DNA of 64,000 bases, from the NCBI RefSeq assembly GCF_002210295.1, contig NZ_MWQH01000008.1, positions 62,001-126,000 of the forward strand, given 5' to 3'. Under the pieces are notes generated by a model. The model searched no databases. It was given only the letters and a program-made list of their open reading frames with translations, and was not told the DNA's origin. Position 1 is the stretch's first letter. Every line of letters starts with the position of its first letter. The translations under genes and the position numbers were made by a program. This document shows, one piece after another, positions 53,021 through 61,028 of this stretch. The DNA comes from Fibrobacter sp. UWB5. GTDB taxonomy: Bacteria > Fibrobacterota > Fibrobacteria > Fibrobacterales > Fibrobacteraceae.

Positions 53021-54661
53021 TTAGCAGCCAAAGGCTGCGGGCAACATTTCAATGACATCAGTCGGGAGCATGCCAAATGCTCCCATTTTTTCGCGGGTCA
53101 AACGGCCTGCTTTCTGGTGCAAGAGCACGCCGAGTACGGCTGCTTCTGCGGTGGGCAAACCCTGTGCGAGTAGTGCGGTGATAATGCCGGTAAGCACATC
53201 GCCTGCGCCGCCCTTGGCAAGTCCGGAATTGCGGGCCGGAATCACGTACACGCGTCCGTCGGGAATGGCCACGTAAGTGGGGCAACCCTTCAGCACGATT
53301 GTAATCTTGAACTGCGTTGCAAACTGCTGCAGGTATTCCGGATAGAAACTTTCGTTTGCCGGAAGCGGACCGAAGTTGCGTTCCCATTCGCGCTTGTGCG
53401 GCGTGATAATCGCATTCGCGGGGCCGCCTTCCATGCAGAAATATGCCGAGCCGCAGGCGTTAATGGCGTCGGCGTCGACAACCACGGGAATCTGCAATCC
53501 GGTCAAGAACATGCGGACTGCATCTTGCGTTTCGGTGTCGGTTCCAAGTCCGGGACCGATGGCAATGGCGTTCTGGTGCGTCGCGATATCCTGCAACTGC
53601 ATCAAGTGCATAATCGAAAGCTTGTCGGTGGTCCTGTCGCCGATTCCGTAGAATACGGGCTCGTCAAGCTTGGATTGCAGTGCCGGGAGCAAAGCCTTCG
53701 GCGTCGCGGTCGTGACAAGGCCTGCGCCGCTTCTTAAAACAGCCTTGGTACAAAGGGCGGCTGCCCCGGTCATATTGCCGGAACCTGCAATCACCATGGC
53801 TGTACCTTGGCTACGCTTGTCGCCAAATTCATCGCGGTCGGGGAGCAATGCCGGAATCATGTCTTCGGTGGCGAGGAATACGCCCGACAGGACTTTGTCA
53901 ATCAGGTTTTCGGGGTAGTCGAGCGGTTCGACCGTCGTCTTGCCGAAAACGCGAGCGCCTTCGTTGGTGTAGGCATCCAAGCGGGGGAGCCCGAAGACGA
54001 GCGTCTCGGTGGCTTGAATGCAGTTTTCGCCGCAGCGGTGTTCCGAAGAATCAAAACCGGTAGGGGCGTCTGCTGCAAGAATCGGAATGTTCCATTCGTT
54101 CAAGTTGATGACGACTCGAGCAAAGGCCGGGCGCAGTTCGCCCGAGGCTCCGTTGCCGAGCATGCAGTCCACGGCAAGAGCGAATTTCGGTTCATGTACG
54201 GGGAGGTCATTAATGACAATGAGCTTTCCGCCGCTTTCCGAGAAATCCTGGTACGCCATGGCCGCTTCGTTCTTGAAGGTTTCGGCCTTGGCGAGCGAAT
54301 AGACGGTACAGGGAATGCCTGCTTCAATCAGCAATTTGGAAAGAACGAGGCCGTCGCCGCCGTTGTTTCCGCCGCCGACAAATACGGCGACCGATTTACC
54401 TTCGCGGCTTTCGCCGAGCATGGCAATCGTTTTTTCAAAGAGCTTCTGACCGGCCAATTTCATCAAGCCGTATCCGGCATCGATGGCGGTAGCGAATCCA
54501 TCTACGAATTCTGCGTCAATATCGGTCTGAGGTTCCCAAAACGGTGGAAATCCGGCGCTAGAAACGCGGCTCCTCTTGGTGTCGCCATCCAAGAAGCGCA
54601 TGGCCTCTGCAGTCACTACAGGGGCACATTCCTTGAAAGTCAGGTTCGAAAGGAGTTTCAA
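53021..54661 (-). CDS. nnr: Bifunctional NAD(P)H-hydrate epimerase/dehydratase
   Basis: A 546-residue fusion that repairs hydrated NAD(P)H. The N-terminal epimerase (YjeF_N/NnrE) has FVGGGNNGGDGLVLSKLLIE. The C-terminal ADP-dependent dehydratase (NnrD, ribokinase-like) has AGSGNMTGAAALC, ITPHKREWERNFG and the KGGAGDVLTGIITAL active-site loop. The frame begins with TTG at 54661, immediately after the stop of the gene before it. An in-frame ATG at 54601 would cut away residues before the usual NnrE opening (VVTAEAMRFLDG), so the TTG start is favoured. The two genes are likely coupled. Confidence 0.9.
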   Translation of the reverse strand: MKLLSNLTFKECAPVVTAEAMRFLDGDTKRSRVSSAGFPPFWEPQTDIDAEFVDGFATAIDAGYGLMKLAGQKLFEKTIAMLGESREGKSVAVFVGGGNNGGDGLVLSKLLIEAGIPCTVYSLAKAETFKNEAAMAYQDFSESGGKLIVINDLPVHEPKFALAVDCMLGNGASGELRPAFARVVINLNEWNIPILAADAPTGFDSSEHRCGENCIQATETLVFGLPRLDAYTNEGARVFGKTTVEPLDYPENLIDKVLSGVFLATEDMIPALLPDRDEFGDKRSQGTAMVIAGSGNMTGAAALCTKAVLRSGAGLVTTATPKALLPALQSKLDEPVFYGIGDRTTDKLSIMHLMQLQDIATHQNAIAIGPGLGTDTETQDAVRMFLTGLQIPVVVDADAINACGSAYFCMEGGPANAIITPHKREWERNFGPLPANESFYPEYLQQFATQFKITIVLKGCPTYVAIPDGRVYVIPARNSGLAKGGAGDVLTGIITALLAQGLPTAEAAVLGVLLHQKAGRLTREKMGAFGMLPTDVIEMLPAAFGC

Positions 54662-55582
54662 TTAGATAATCCAGTAGCTGAGACCGACCTTGAACTTCAT
54701 CATTCTTGCGCCAGACATATCAACCAAGGAGTAATCACCCGTAGCGAATTCCAGGTCGTCCAAGGTCTTCACGTCGGGGTAGAGTTCCGTGATGCCCATG
54801 TAGAAGCGGAAGTCGAAGAACAGACCTGCGACAATGTTGACGCCTGCACCGGCTACAATGCCGAATCCGAATGTTGCCTGTTCAACCTTTTCGTTGCTTT
54901 TGACCGAGATGTTCAAGGTGGCGTTTTCGACAGCGTCAATCTTGGCTTCGCTGCTCAAAGTAAAGTTGAACTGGGCACCGCCGGTCACATAGAACCTGTT
55001 GGCAATGACGCCGCGCATCAGCAAGGGAAGTTCCAAGTCCGTAGTAGAGTATTTGCGCTTGTGGCGCATGAATTCGTGTTCGGTGGTAATGTGGGCGATG
55101 TTGACTTCGGGGGTGAAGTACAGGTTCGGGATCATCTGGATGCGGAACATGAGGCCGCCGTCAAAACCGATGCCCGACGGAGTTCCGTCGATGTCGCTAT
55201 CGTTGTCGAGGTCTTCCTTGAAGCCGAACATTCTGCCGTAATTGAAGGCGAACCTCAGACCGAAGCCGAAGAAGGGCGTATTGTTCGTATTTGCCGGAGC
55301 GTATTCGTCGTTCTGGGCGCTTTCCTGGGTGTTTTCCTGAGCGCTGGCCTGGTACGGAGCCGGAGCGGGGGCCGGAGCAGGTTCTTCTGCTACGTTAGCC
55401 TTTTCTTCTACAGGTTCAGCAACCTGTTCCTGTTCGGCGGGTTGCTCTTCAGCTTGTTCTTCGGGCTGTTCGGCGACCTGTTCTTCAGCCTGATCGGTAT
55501 ATTCAGGGTCAAAGTCGTCTTGGGCAAATGCGACGGAAGCGACCAACATGGTGCTTGCAATGAGCGTCCAAAGCTTTTTCAT
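54662..55582 (-). CDS. Outer-membrane beta-barrel protein with Pro/Glu-rich segment
   Basis: A 306-residue protein with signal peptide (LIASTMLVASVAFAQ). Residues about 22-95 are low complexity, rich in Glu, Gln, Pro and Ala (EQPEEQAEEQPAEQ, PAPAPAPAPY). The remaining 200 residues show barrel-type strands (FFGFGLRFAFNYGRMFG, DGGLMFRIQMIPNLYFTPEV, GFGIVAGAGVNIVAGLFFDF) with the last strand ending SYWII. It resembles general outer-membrane porin-like (OMP_b-brl) proteins. Its stop is directly followed by the TTG start of the nnr gene. Function unknown. Confidence 0.82.
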   Translation of the reverse strand: MKKLWTLIASTMLVASVAFAQDDFDPEYTDQAEEQVAEQPEEQAEEQPAEQEQVAEPVEEKANVAEEPAPAPAPAPYQASAQENTQESAQNDEYAPANTNNTPFFGFGLRFAFNYGRMFGFKEDLDNDSDIDGTPSGIGFDGGLMFRIQMIPNLYFTPEVNIAHITTEHEFMRHKRKYSTTDLELPLLMRGVIANRFYVTGGAQFNFTLSSEAKIDAVENATLNISVKSNEKVEQATFGFGIVAGAGVNIVAGLFFDFRFYMGITELYPDVKTLDDLEFATGDYSLVDMSGARMMKFKVGLSYWII

Positions 55583-55792
55583 ATTTTCTCCAAACTAGAT
55601 GTTATTTGCGTAATAAAATAGTATATTCCGACGCTTTCATTGTTCTAATTGGCCTAAAATGGCCATAAAACGCATTTTCTGTAAAGATTCCTAAACCCCT
55701 TTTGGATATTTTGTCCAAACCAATTGCCTTTCGGCGTGAACAATGGCTCCCTTTTGAATTTATTTTCCATAAAAGCAATATAAGGAGCTACT

Positions 55793-57217
55793 ATGAAAAA
55801 GAGTGTTTGGGAATCTCTGGCTCTCGCTTGCGCAATGGCTGTATCGGCTAGTGCCTTTACGCTTACGGGCAAAGTGAGTGACGAACAGGGCGGCGCGGTA
55901 AGCGGTGCATCTGTTTTACTGGTCAAAAATGGCCTTTCCACCAAGACCGACGACAAGGGCGAATTTAAATTCCATGAAGACGGTATGTCTATCATGAATG
56001 ATCGCGTGTTGCCGGGCTATATCAGCGTCAATAACGGCGTGCTTTCGTTTTCTCAACGTTCCAGCGAACCCGTACAGGTCCAAATCTTCGACATGATGGG
56101 TAACCGCTTGATGAGCGAGACCCTTTATGGCTCGGGCAGCCTCGACTTGCAGGCATGCGTCAAGGCCCAGGGGGCTTACTATGCGAACGTGAAAATCGGC
56201 TCGGCTCAGCGCAGCATCCGCTTCACTTCGAACGGTAATTACGGAGCCTCTTTCGCTAACGGCAAAAAGGCGGCTCTTGCAAGGCTGACGACCAACGAAA
56301 CGCTCAAGGTCATTGCCGATGGTTTCGACACCCTCTCGGTGATTTTGAATAACCTTGACACGAATCTTGCTCTTACGGTCAAGAAACCGAAGGCTGAACC
56401 GCAGTATGCTTACGGTTGGGGCCTCAAGAACGATCCGGTGCCCACGCGTGGTTGCGGCAAGACTTGGAGTCGCGTCAAGTCCGGCAGCTACGAATTCCAG
56501 TGGAGCAAGGGCAAACGCACCATCCGTATCGACATTCCTGACAATTACGACAACAAGAAACCGTACAAGCTCATATTCGGCATGCACTGCATGGGCGGCT
56601 GGGCCGGTGGTGTGCAGCAAGAAGGCTACTATGGTTTGAAACCGCTTGATACCCAGAAGACGGCAATCTTTGTCGCTCCTGAAGGTAACGGAAACCAGGC
56701 CCCGTGGGGTCAGGATGACTACCTGCTCTTCGATGAACTTTTGGCCGATTTGGAAGGCAATCTCTGCATTGACTCTAGCCGCGTGTTCTCTACAGGCTTT
56801 AGCTACGGCTCCATGTTCAGCAACGGTCTCTCTTGGAACCACCAGGATGTGCTTCGTGCTGTAGCCGTGTATGAAACCGCCGAACGTAACATCTGGCTCC
56901 CGCAGCGTCAGAATAAGGGCGTGGGTTGGATGGGTGTGCTCGGCCTGCAGGACAACCTTTGCACTCCGCAGATGGGTCGCGCCGCTCGCGATATCATCTT
57001 GACGCTCAACTCCGAAGGCGGCAAGGCCAAGAATGAAAAGGCTCAGGAATATGGCGGCAGCGGTCCGCACGTGTGCTACGACTATACCACGGTTGAAGAA
57101 CGATTCCCGGTTCGCTGGTGTACGCAGAATGGCGGCCACATCTGGGACCACAAGGATCCCGGCCAGCAAAAGTCCTGGGTTCCGCAGGCCACTTGGGATT
57201 TCTTCAGCAAATTCTAA
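55793..57217 (+). CDS. Secreted CE1-like esterase with internal sorting-like domain
   Basis: A 474-residue exported hydrolase (signal peptide ACAMAVSASAF). Residues about 20-60 are a carboxypeptidase-regulatory-like domain (FTLTGKVSDEQGGAVSGASV). About 75-145 resembles the C-terminal sorting domain of other secreted proteins here (QIFDMMGNRLMSETLYGSGS, GAYYANVKIG), but it stands internally. The catalytic part (about 205-474) is an LpqC/feruloyl-esterase-like alpha/beta hydrolase. It has GMHCMGGWAGG, nucleophile GFSYGS and NGGHIWDHKDP with the histidine. The acid is less certain (GLQDNLC). Substrate could be ferulate or acetate esters on xylan. AAGGAG precedes the ATG; it has its own terminator. 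Confidence 0.85.
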   Translation: MKKSVWESLALACAMAVSASAFTLTGKVSDEQGGAVSGASVLLVKNGLSTKTDDKGEFKFHEDGMSIMNDRVLPGYISVNNGVLSFSQRSSEPVQVQIFDMMGNRLMSETLYGSGSLDLQACVKAQGAYYANVKIGSAQRSIRFTSNGNYGASFANGKKAALARLTTNETLKVIADGFDTLSVILNNLDTNLALTVKKPKAEPQYAYGWGLKNDPVPTRGCGKTWSRVKSGSYEFQWSKGKRTIRIDIPDNYDNKKPYKLIFGMHCMGGWAGGVQQEGYYGLKPLDTQKTAIFVAPEGNGNQAPWGQDDYLLFDELLADLEGNLCIDSSRVFSTGFSYGSMFSNGLSWNHQDVLRAVAVYETAERNIWLPQRQNKGVGWMGVLGLQDNLCTPQMGRAARDIILTLNSEGGKAKNEKAQEYGGSGPHVCYDYTTVEERFPVRWCTQNGGHIWDHKDPGQQKSWVPQATWDFFSKF

Positions 57218-57236
57218 AGCTTCCTATAACACATCC

Positions 57237-57279
57237 AAAAAATCCCCTACTGCAAAGCGGCAGGGGATTTTTCTTTTTT
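57237..57279 (+). terminator. Terminator of the esterase gene
   Basis: AAAAATCCCCT, 13-base loop, AGGGGATTTTT, CTTTTTT. Confidence 0.9.
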
Positions 57280-57298
57280 ATAAAGTGACCATATTTTC

Positions 57299-57306
57299 TA
57301 AATTTG
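57299..57306 (+). promoter_or_regulatory. TAAATTTG -7 box next to the ABC start
   Basis: TAAATTTG, then GGCGC and the ATG at 57312. Another putative leaderless start. Confidence 0.5.
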
Positions 57307-57311
57307 GGCGC

Positions 57312-58697
57312 ATGGAATTCAAGCGTTTTGAGGCCTTAATCGAGATGTTCCCGCAGGTGCAGATTTTCAGCACCGAGGGCGAAGATCTTGACAGGGTCAT
57401 TACCCATTTTTTGAATCAGCAAGAAAATGTCTCCACCATGTCGGAGGCAATGCAGCGTAAGATTCAGCATGCGCTCGCACCGTTCTTTCAGCAGCGCTTT
57501 ATTAGCCTGCACGACGAAGAAGCCCCGTTGGTGCGTCACTTGCTCTTGAAAAAGAAATTCTTTTTGCAGACCGACCGCTATATCGACGATATGGCGTGGC
57601 CCGAAACCGACCCCGACAAGCTGGGCGAGGCCTTGAAGATTGCCGACCTTTCCGAGGAAATTCTCGACCGCAAGTTGCTGAGCCTTTCGAACGGGGAACT
57701 GCGCCGCGTGTTGCTTGCGCGCATGTGGATGGAAAAGCCCGAGTGGGTTTACTTTAACGATTTGTTCGGAGGCCTCGATCCTGAATATCGTAGGCACTTG
57801 GCTGCCAGCGTGGTTCAGCTTTCAAAACGCGATGGCTTGAAGGTGGCGGTGCGCCTTGCCCGCGAAGATGAACTTCTACCCGAAATTCCGGCGTTCGTTT
57901 ACGCCAACAAGACTTTTGCTCCGTATGCAGGCGAACTTCCGCAAGAAATCGCGGCTCCCAAGTATTCCAAGAAAGAACTCAAGGATTACGAGATCGTGAA
58001 TCTCGGCACGCCCGATACTTCGGACCCGGAAATCCTTTTCGAACTCAAGAACGTGAATGTTCGTTTTGGCGAAACTGATGTGCTCAAGAATCTGAACTGG
58101 ACGGTTCGCAAGGGCGAACATTGGGCGGTCATGGGCGAAAATGGTGCCGGCAAGAGTACGCTGCTCGGTATGCTTACAGCCGACCATCCGCAGATTTACA
58201 ACAATGACATTACCCTTTTGGGCGAACGCCCGGGCCATGGCCTGAACATTTGGGACCACAAGGCGAAACTCGGATTCTTCTCGCCGGAACTCGCACTCCA
58301 GTACCGCGAAGACCTTAGCTTGTCCGAAGTCTTGTGCACGGGCTTTACCGCAAACCTTTGCAAGGCCGACAATACCACTTGGGAAGAACGCGCAAAGGCC
58401 AAGGAATGGCTCAACTATTTGGGCTTTGAAGACGTGGATGCGCGCTACCGTGACCTGTCGCCAATCGACAAGCGCGTGGTGCTCATGGCGCGTGCCGCTA
58501 TCCGCCCGCCCAAGGTGCTTTTGCTTGATGAACCGACTCAGGGCCTCAAGGGCGAATACCGCGAAAAGATTTTTAACTTGTTGCAGTTGCTTTCGAAAGA
58601 AACGACAATCATTTTGGTTAGCCATTACGAAGAAGAATGGCCGCCTTGCATGACGCACCTGCTCCGCATGCCTAAATTCTCGATGGAGAAAACGTAA
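57312..58697 (+). CDS. Dual-NBD ABC ATPase, ModF-like, first half degenerate
   Basis: A 461-residue protein with two ABC nucleotide-binding halves and no membrane part, as in ModF/PhrA-like proteins. The second half (about 245-461) is nearly complete: Walker A GENGAGKST, Walker B VLLLDEPTQGL and an H-loop (LVSHYEEEW), but its signature is LSPIDKRVV instead of LSGGQ. The first half keeps a signature (LSNGELRRVLLARM) and a D-loop-like FGGLDPEYR but shows no Walker A, and its Walker B lacks the catalytic Glu (WVYFNDLFGG). The two halves may make one working site. No transporter partner is nearby. Its stop overlaps the mrp start by one base. Confidence 0.85.
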   Translation: MEFKRFEALIEMFPQVQIFSTEGEDLDRVITHFLNQQENVSTMSEAMQRKIQHALAPFFQQRFISLHDEEAPLVRHLLLKKKFFLQTDRYIDDMAWPETDPDKLGEALKIADLSEEILDRKLLSLSNGELRRVLLARMWMEKPEWVYFNDLFGGLDPEYRRHLAASVVQLSKRDGLKVAVRLAREDELLPEIPAFVYANKTFAPYAGELPQEIAAPKYSKKELKDYEIVNLGTPDTSDPEILFELKNVNVRFGETDVLKNLNWTVRKGEHWAVMGENGAGKSTLLGMLTADHPQIYNNDITLLGERPGHGLNIWDHKAKLGFFSPELALQYREDLSLSEVLCTGFTANLCKADNTTWEERAKAKEWLNYLGFEDVDARYRDLSPIDKRVVLMARAAIRPPKVLLLDEPTQGLKGEYREKIFNLLQLLSKETTIILVSHYEEEWPPCMTHLLRMPKFSMEKT

Positions 58698-59821
58698 TGC
58701 AGTTGAATGAACAGACTATTATGACGGCTTTGCAGGCGGTTCAAGATCCGGACCTGCACAAGAATATTGTCGAATTGAACTTCGTCCAGAATCTTAAGAT
58801 TGATGGCGACAAGGTGAGCTTTGATCTTAGGCTTACAACGCCGGCATGCCCAATCCGCGACAAGTTCAAGGATCAGTGCATTACGATCGTGAAGTCTCTT
58901 GGCGCAAGCGAAGTGAATGTGACGTTTACCGCCCAAGGCCGTGTGGATAGCTCCAATACGGCGGCGCAGGCTCCCAAAGTTTCGTACATCGGCGATGTCG
59001 CCCATGTGGTGGCGGTCGCAAGCGGCAAGGGTGGCGTGGGCAAGTCCACCGTGACCGCAAACCTCGCTATGGCGTTGAGCCTCTCGGGTGCCCGAGTGGG
59101 CATTCTGGATGCCGACATTTACGGCCCGAGTATGGGTCTCATGTTCGGTATTGACCGCGCTCCCGAAGTTTTTGAAGACAATACGATCGCCCCGGTCGAA
59201 GCAAAGGGCGGCATTAGCATTGTGTCTATGTGCATGTTCGCCGATAGCGACAAGGCGACCATCTGGCGTGGCCCGATGGTATCGCAGATGATACAGCATT
59301 TTATCCATCATGTGCGTTGGGGCAAGCTTGACTACCTGTTGGTAGACTTTCCTCCTGGAACGGGTGACATTCAGCTGACCTTGACGCAAAATTGCCCGAT
59401 GGCCGGTGCCGTCGTGGTGACGACACCGCAAGAGGTGGCTCTTGCCGACTGCCGCAAGGGTCTTGCCATGTTCGATTCCGTGGGCGTTCCGGTGGTGGGC
59501 GTCGTCGAGAACATGAGCTACTTTATTTGTGATGAATGCGGCAAGCACCATCATATCTTCCGCGAAGGCGGTGGAGACCGCATTGCCAAAAGTTGGGGCG
59601 TGCCGGTCATTGCGAAGGTCCCGCTCGAACCCGCCGTTGCCGATTGTGGCGACCAGGGAACTCCTGCTGTGCTCCGTTACCCCAATTCCGAATCGGCCAA
59701 GGCGTTTATGCAGGCTGCCGATGCCATGGTGCGCACGCTCTCGGTATTCAAGACCGAAGGCGACGGCGTACTCAAGACGTTCAACTATGAATTTGCAGAA
59801 CTCCCCGAGGAGGATGTATGA
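58697..59821 (+). CDS. Mrp/NBP35-type iron-sulfur carrier ATPase
   Basis: A 374-residue P-loop ATPase of the Mrp/ApbC/NBP35 class, which carries and transfers Fe-S clusters. An N-terminal MIP18/DUF59 domain (about 1-85, ALQAVQDPDLHKNIVELNFV) precedes the Walker A SGKGGVGKSTVTANLA, DADIYGPSMGLM and DFPPGTGDIQLTL. The C-terminal CxxC (FICDECGKHH) can bind a bridging cluster. It overlaps both its neighbours: the ABC gene before it and the DUF971 gene after it (ATGA). DUF971 domains are sometimes found fused to Mrp, which fits joint use. Confidence 0.94.
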   Translation: MQLNEQTIMTALQAVQDPDLHKNIVELNFVQNLKIDGDKVSFDLRLTTPACPIRDKFKDQCITIVKSLGASEVNVTFTAQGRVDSSNTAAQAPKVSYIGDVAHVVAVASGKGGVGKSTVTANLAMALSLSGARVGILDADIYGPSMGLMFGIDRAPEVFEDNTIAPVEAKGGISIVSMCMFADSDKATIWRGPMVSQMIQHFIHHVRWGKLDYLLVDFPPGTGDIQLTLTQNCPMAGAVVVTTPQEVALADCRKGLAMFDSVGVPVVGVVENMSYFICDECGKHHHIFREGGGDRIAKSWGVPVIAKVPLEPAVADCGDQGTPAVLRYPNSESAKAFMQAADAMVRTLSVFKTEGDGVLKTFNYEFAELPEEDV

Positions 59822-60114
59822 TCCAGCCCAAGAAAGTATTTAGGACAAAGGATGGCCGTCTCGGATTTGAATGGAACGATGGCAGCCGCGGTGCATGCGC
59901 CATTCGCGATTTGAGACTGGCGTGTCCGTGTGCTTTGTGTGTCGATGAACATACAGGCGAAAAACTTTTGGACGAATCGACCGTGCCTCAAGATATTACG
60001 CTTGTCAAAGTGCAGTCGATTGGCCGCTATGCCGCAGGCCTTACCTTTAGCGATGGCCACAATTCGGGAATTTACCCTTACGAAAAGTTATATAACTTGA
60101 CGAAAACAAAGTAA
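59818..60114 (+). CDS. DUF971 domain protein
   Basis: A 98-residue protein that consists of one DUF971 (gamma-butyrobetaine hydroxylase N-terminal-like) domain. It has FEWNDGSRGACAIRDLRLAC, then PCALCVDEHTGEK with a CPCxLC cysteine cluster that suggests metal or Fe-S binding, and GRYAAGLTFSDGHNSGIYPY. Its start overlaps the Mrp stop (ATGA), so the two are translated together. The likely role is an accessory of Mrp in Fe-S assembly; this rests on neighbourhood and on known fusions. Confidence 0.9.
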   Translation: MIQPKKVFRTKDGRLGFEWNDGSRGACAIRDLRLACPCALCVDEHTGEKLLDESTVPQDITLVKVQSIGRYAAGLTFSDGHNSGIYPYEKLYNLTKTK

Positions 60115-60127
60115 AAAGACATATTTG
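60097..60127 (+). promoter_or_regulatory. Promoter of the sigma gene (TTG-N20-CATATTTG)
   Basis: TTG 60097-60099, 20 bases, CATATTTG 60120-60127, about 50 bases before the sigma start. It overlaps the end of the DUF971 gene. Confidence 0.55.
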
Positions 60128-60176
60128 GATAGTCTTCAAGGAAATTTCCTATGAAGAATTGAAGGTATGTATTTCT

Positions 60177-61028
60177 ATGAGTGATGCAAACGAAGCGCTT
60201 TATTTTAGGGACCTCAACAGGTTTCCGACCCTGAGTCCTCAGGAGGAAGAGGCTCTTCTTGCGATTATCAAGAGCGACCAGGCGGAAGAAATCCGCAAGT
60301 CGGCCTTGCAGCGCCTGATTCGGGGTAACCTCCGTTTTGTGGTGAGTGTCGCAAGAAAGTACCAGGGGCGTGGACTTTCCCTGCTTGATTTGATTAACGA
60401 AGGAAATATCGGGTTATTCAAGGCGGCAAAACGCTTTGATATGGGAAAGGATGTCAAGTTTATTTCTTACGCGGTCTGGTGGATTCGCCAGTCTATCCAG
60501 AAAGCCCTGTTTGAACAGGTGGGCGCGGTCCGAATTCCGCCCAACAAGCTTGCCTTGGTGAACCGCTTTAAACGGGCCTTGATGCAGAACGACGGTGACT
60601 ACGATCGTACCATAGCCATGGACGAATTCGCACCGTTCGAAAAGGACATTGTCGAGGTCATGGAAAAAATCGTGGACATTTCGCTGGATGCCCCCATTGG
60701 CGACAGCACGAATGTCGGCGGTAGCGGTGACACGGTCAGTACGCTTATGGATGTCTTGGGATCCGACGGTAACCAGGACGAAGACATGGAAAAGGATGAA
60801 CGCAAGAAACTCATCCAGGAAACCTTGTCCGCCCTGCCGCAGCGCGAAGAAGAAATCCTTCGCATGTTCTATGGTCTTGATACGGTTGAAGATACGACGC
60901 TCAAGGATATCGGTGAAGATTTGAAACTGAGCCGCGAACGCGTGCGCCAGATCAAGAACAAAACCTTGCGTCGTTTGCAGAAGAGCAAGGAACATAAAGA
61001 AAAACTGGCTGATTTCTTGGAAAAGTAA
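60177..61028 (+). CDS. Short sigma-70 factor, primary-type
   Basis: A 283-residue sigma-70 factor, about the length of the primary sigma of Bacteroidota (about 287) and without region 1.1. Region 2 is intact: RGNLRFVVSVARKYQGRGLS, LLDLINEGNIGLFKAAKRFD, KFISYAVWWIRQSIQKAL. Region 3 is diverged. Region 4 has LPQREEEILRMFYGLD and LKLSRERVRQIKNKTLRRLQ for the -35/-33 element. It could be the housekeeping sigma that reads the TTG-N20-TAnnTTTG promoters in this window, or an alternative member of the same family. ATG 60177 is chosen over an upstream TTG. The next gene overlaps the stop (TAATG). Confidence 0.92.
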   Translation: MSDANEALYFRDLNRFPTLSPQEEEALLAIIKSDQAEEIRKSALQRLIRGNLRFVVSVARKYQGRGLSLLDLINEGNIGLFKAAKRFDMGKDVKFISYAVWWIRQSIQKALFEQVGAVRIPPNKLALVNRFKRALMQNDGDYDRTIAMDEFAPFEKDIVEVMEKIVDISLDAPIGDSTNVGGSGDTVSTLMDVLGSDGNQDEDMEKDERKKLIQETLSALPQREEEILRMFYGLDTVEDTTLKDIGEDLKLSRERVRQIKNKTLRRLQKSKEHKEKLADFLEK

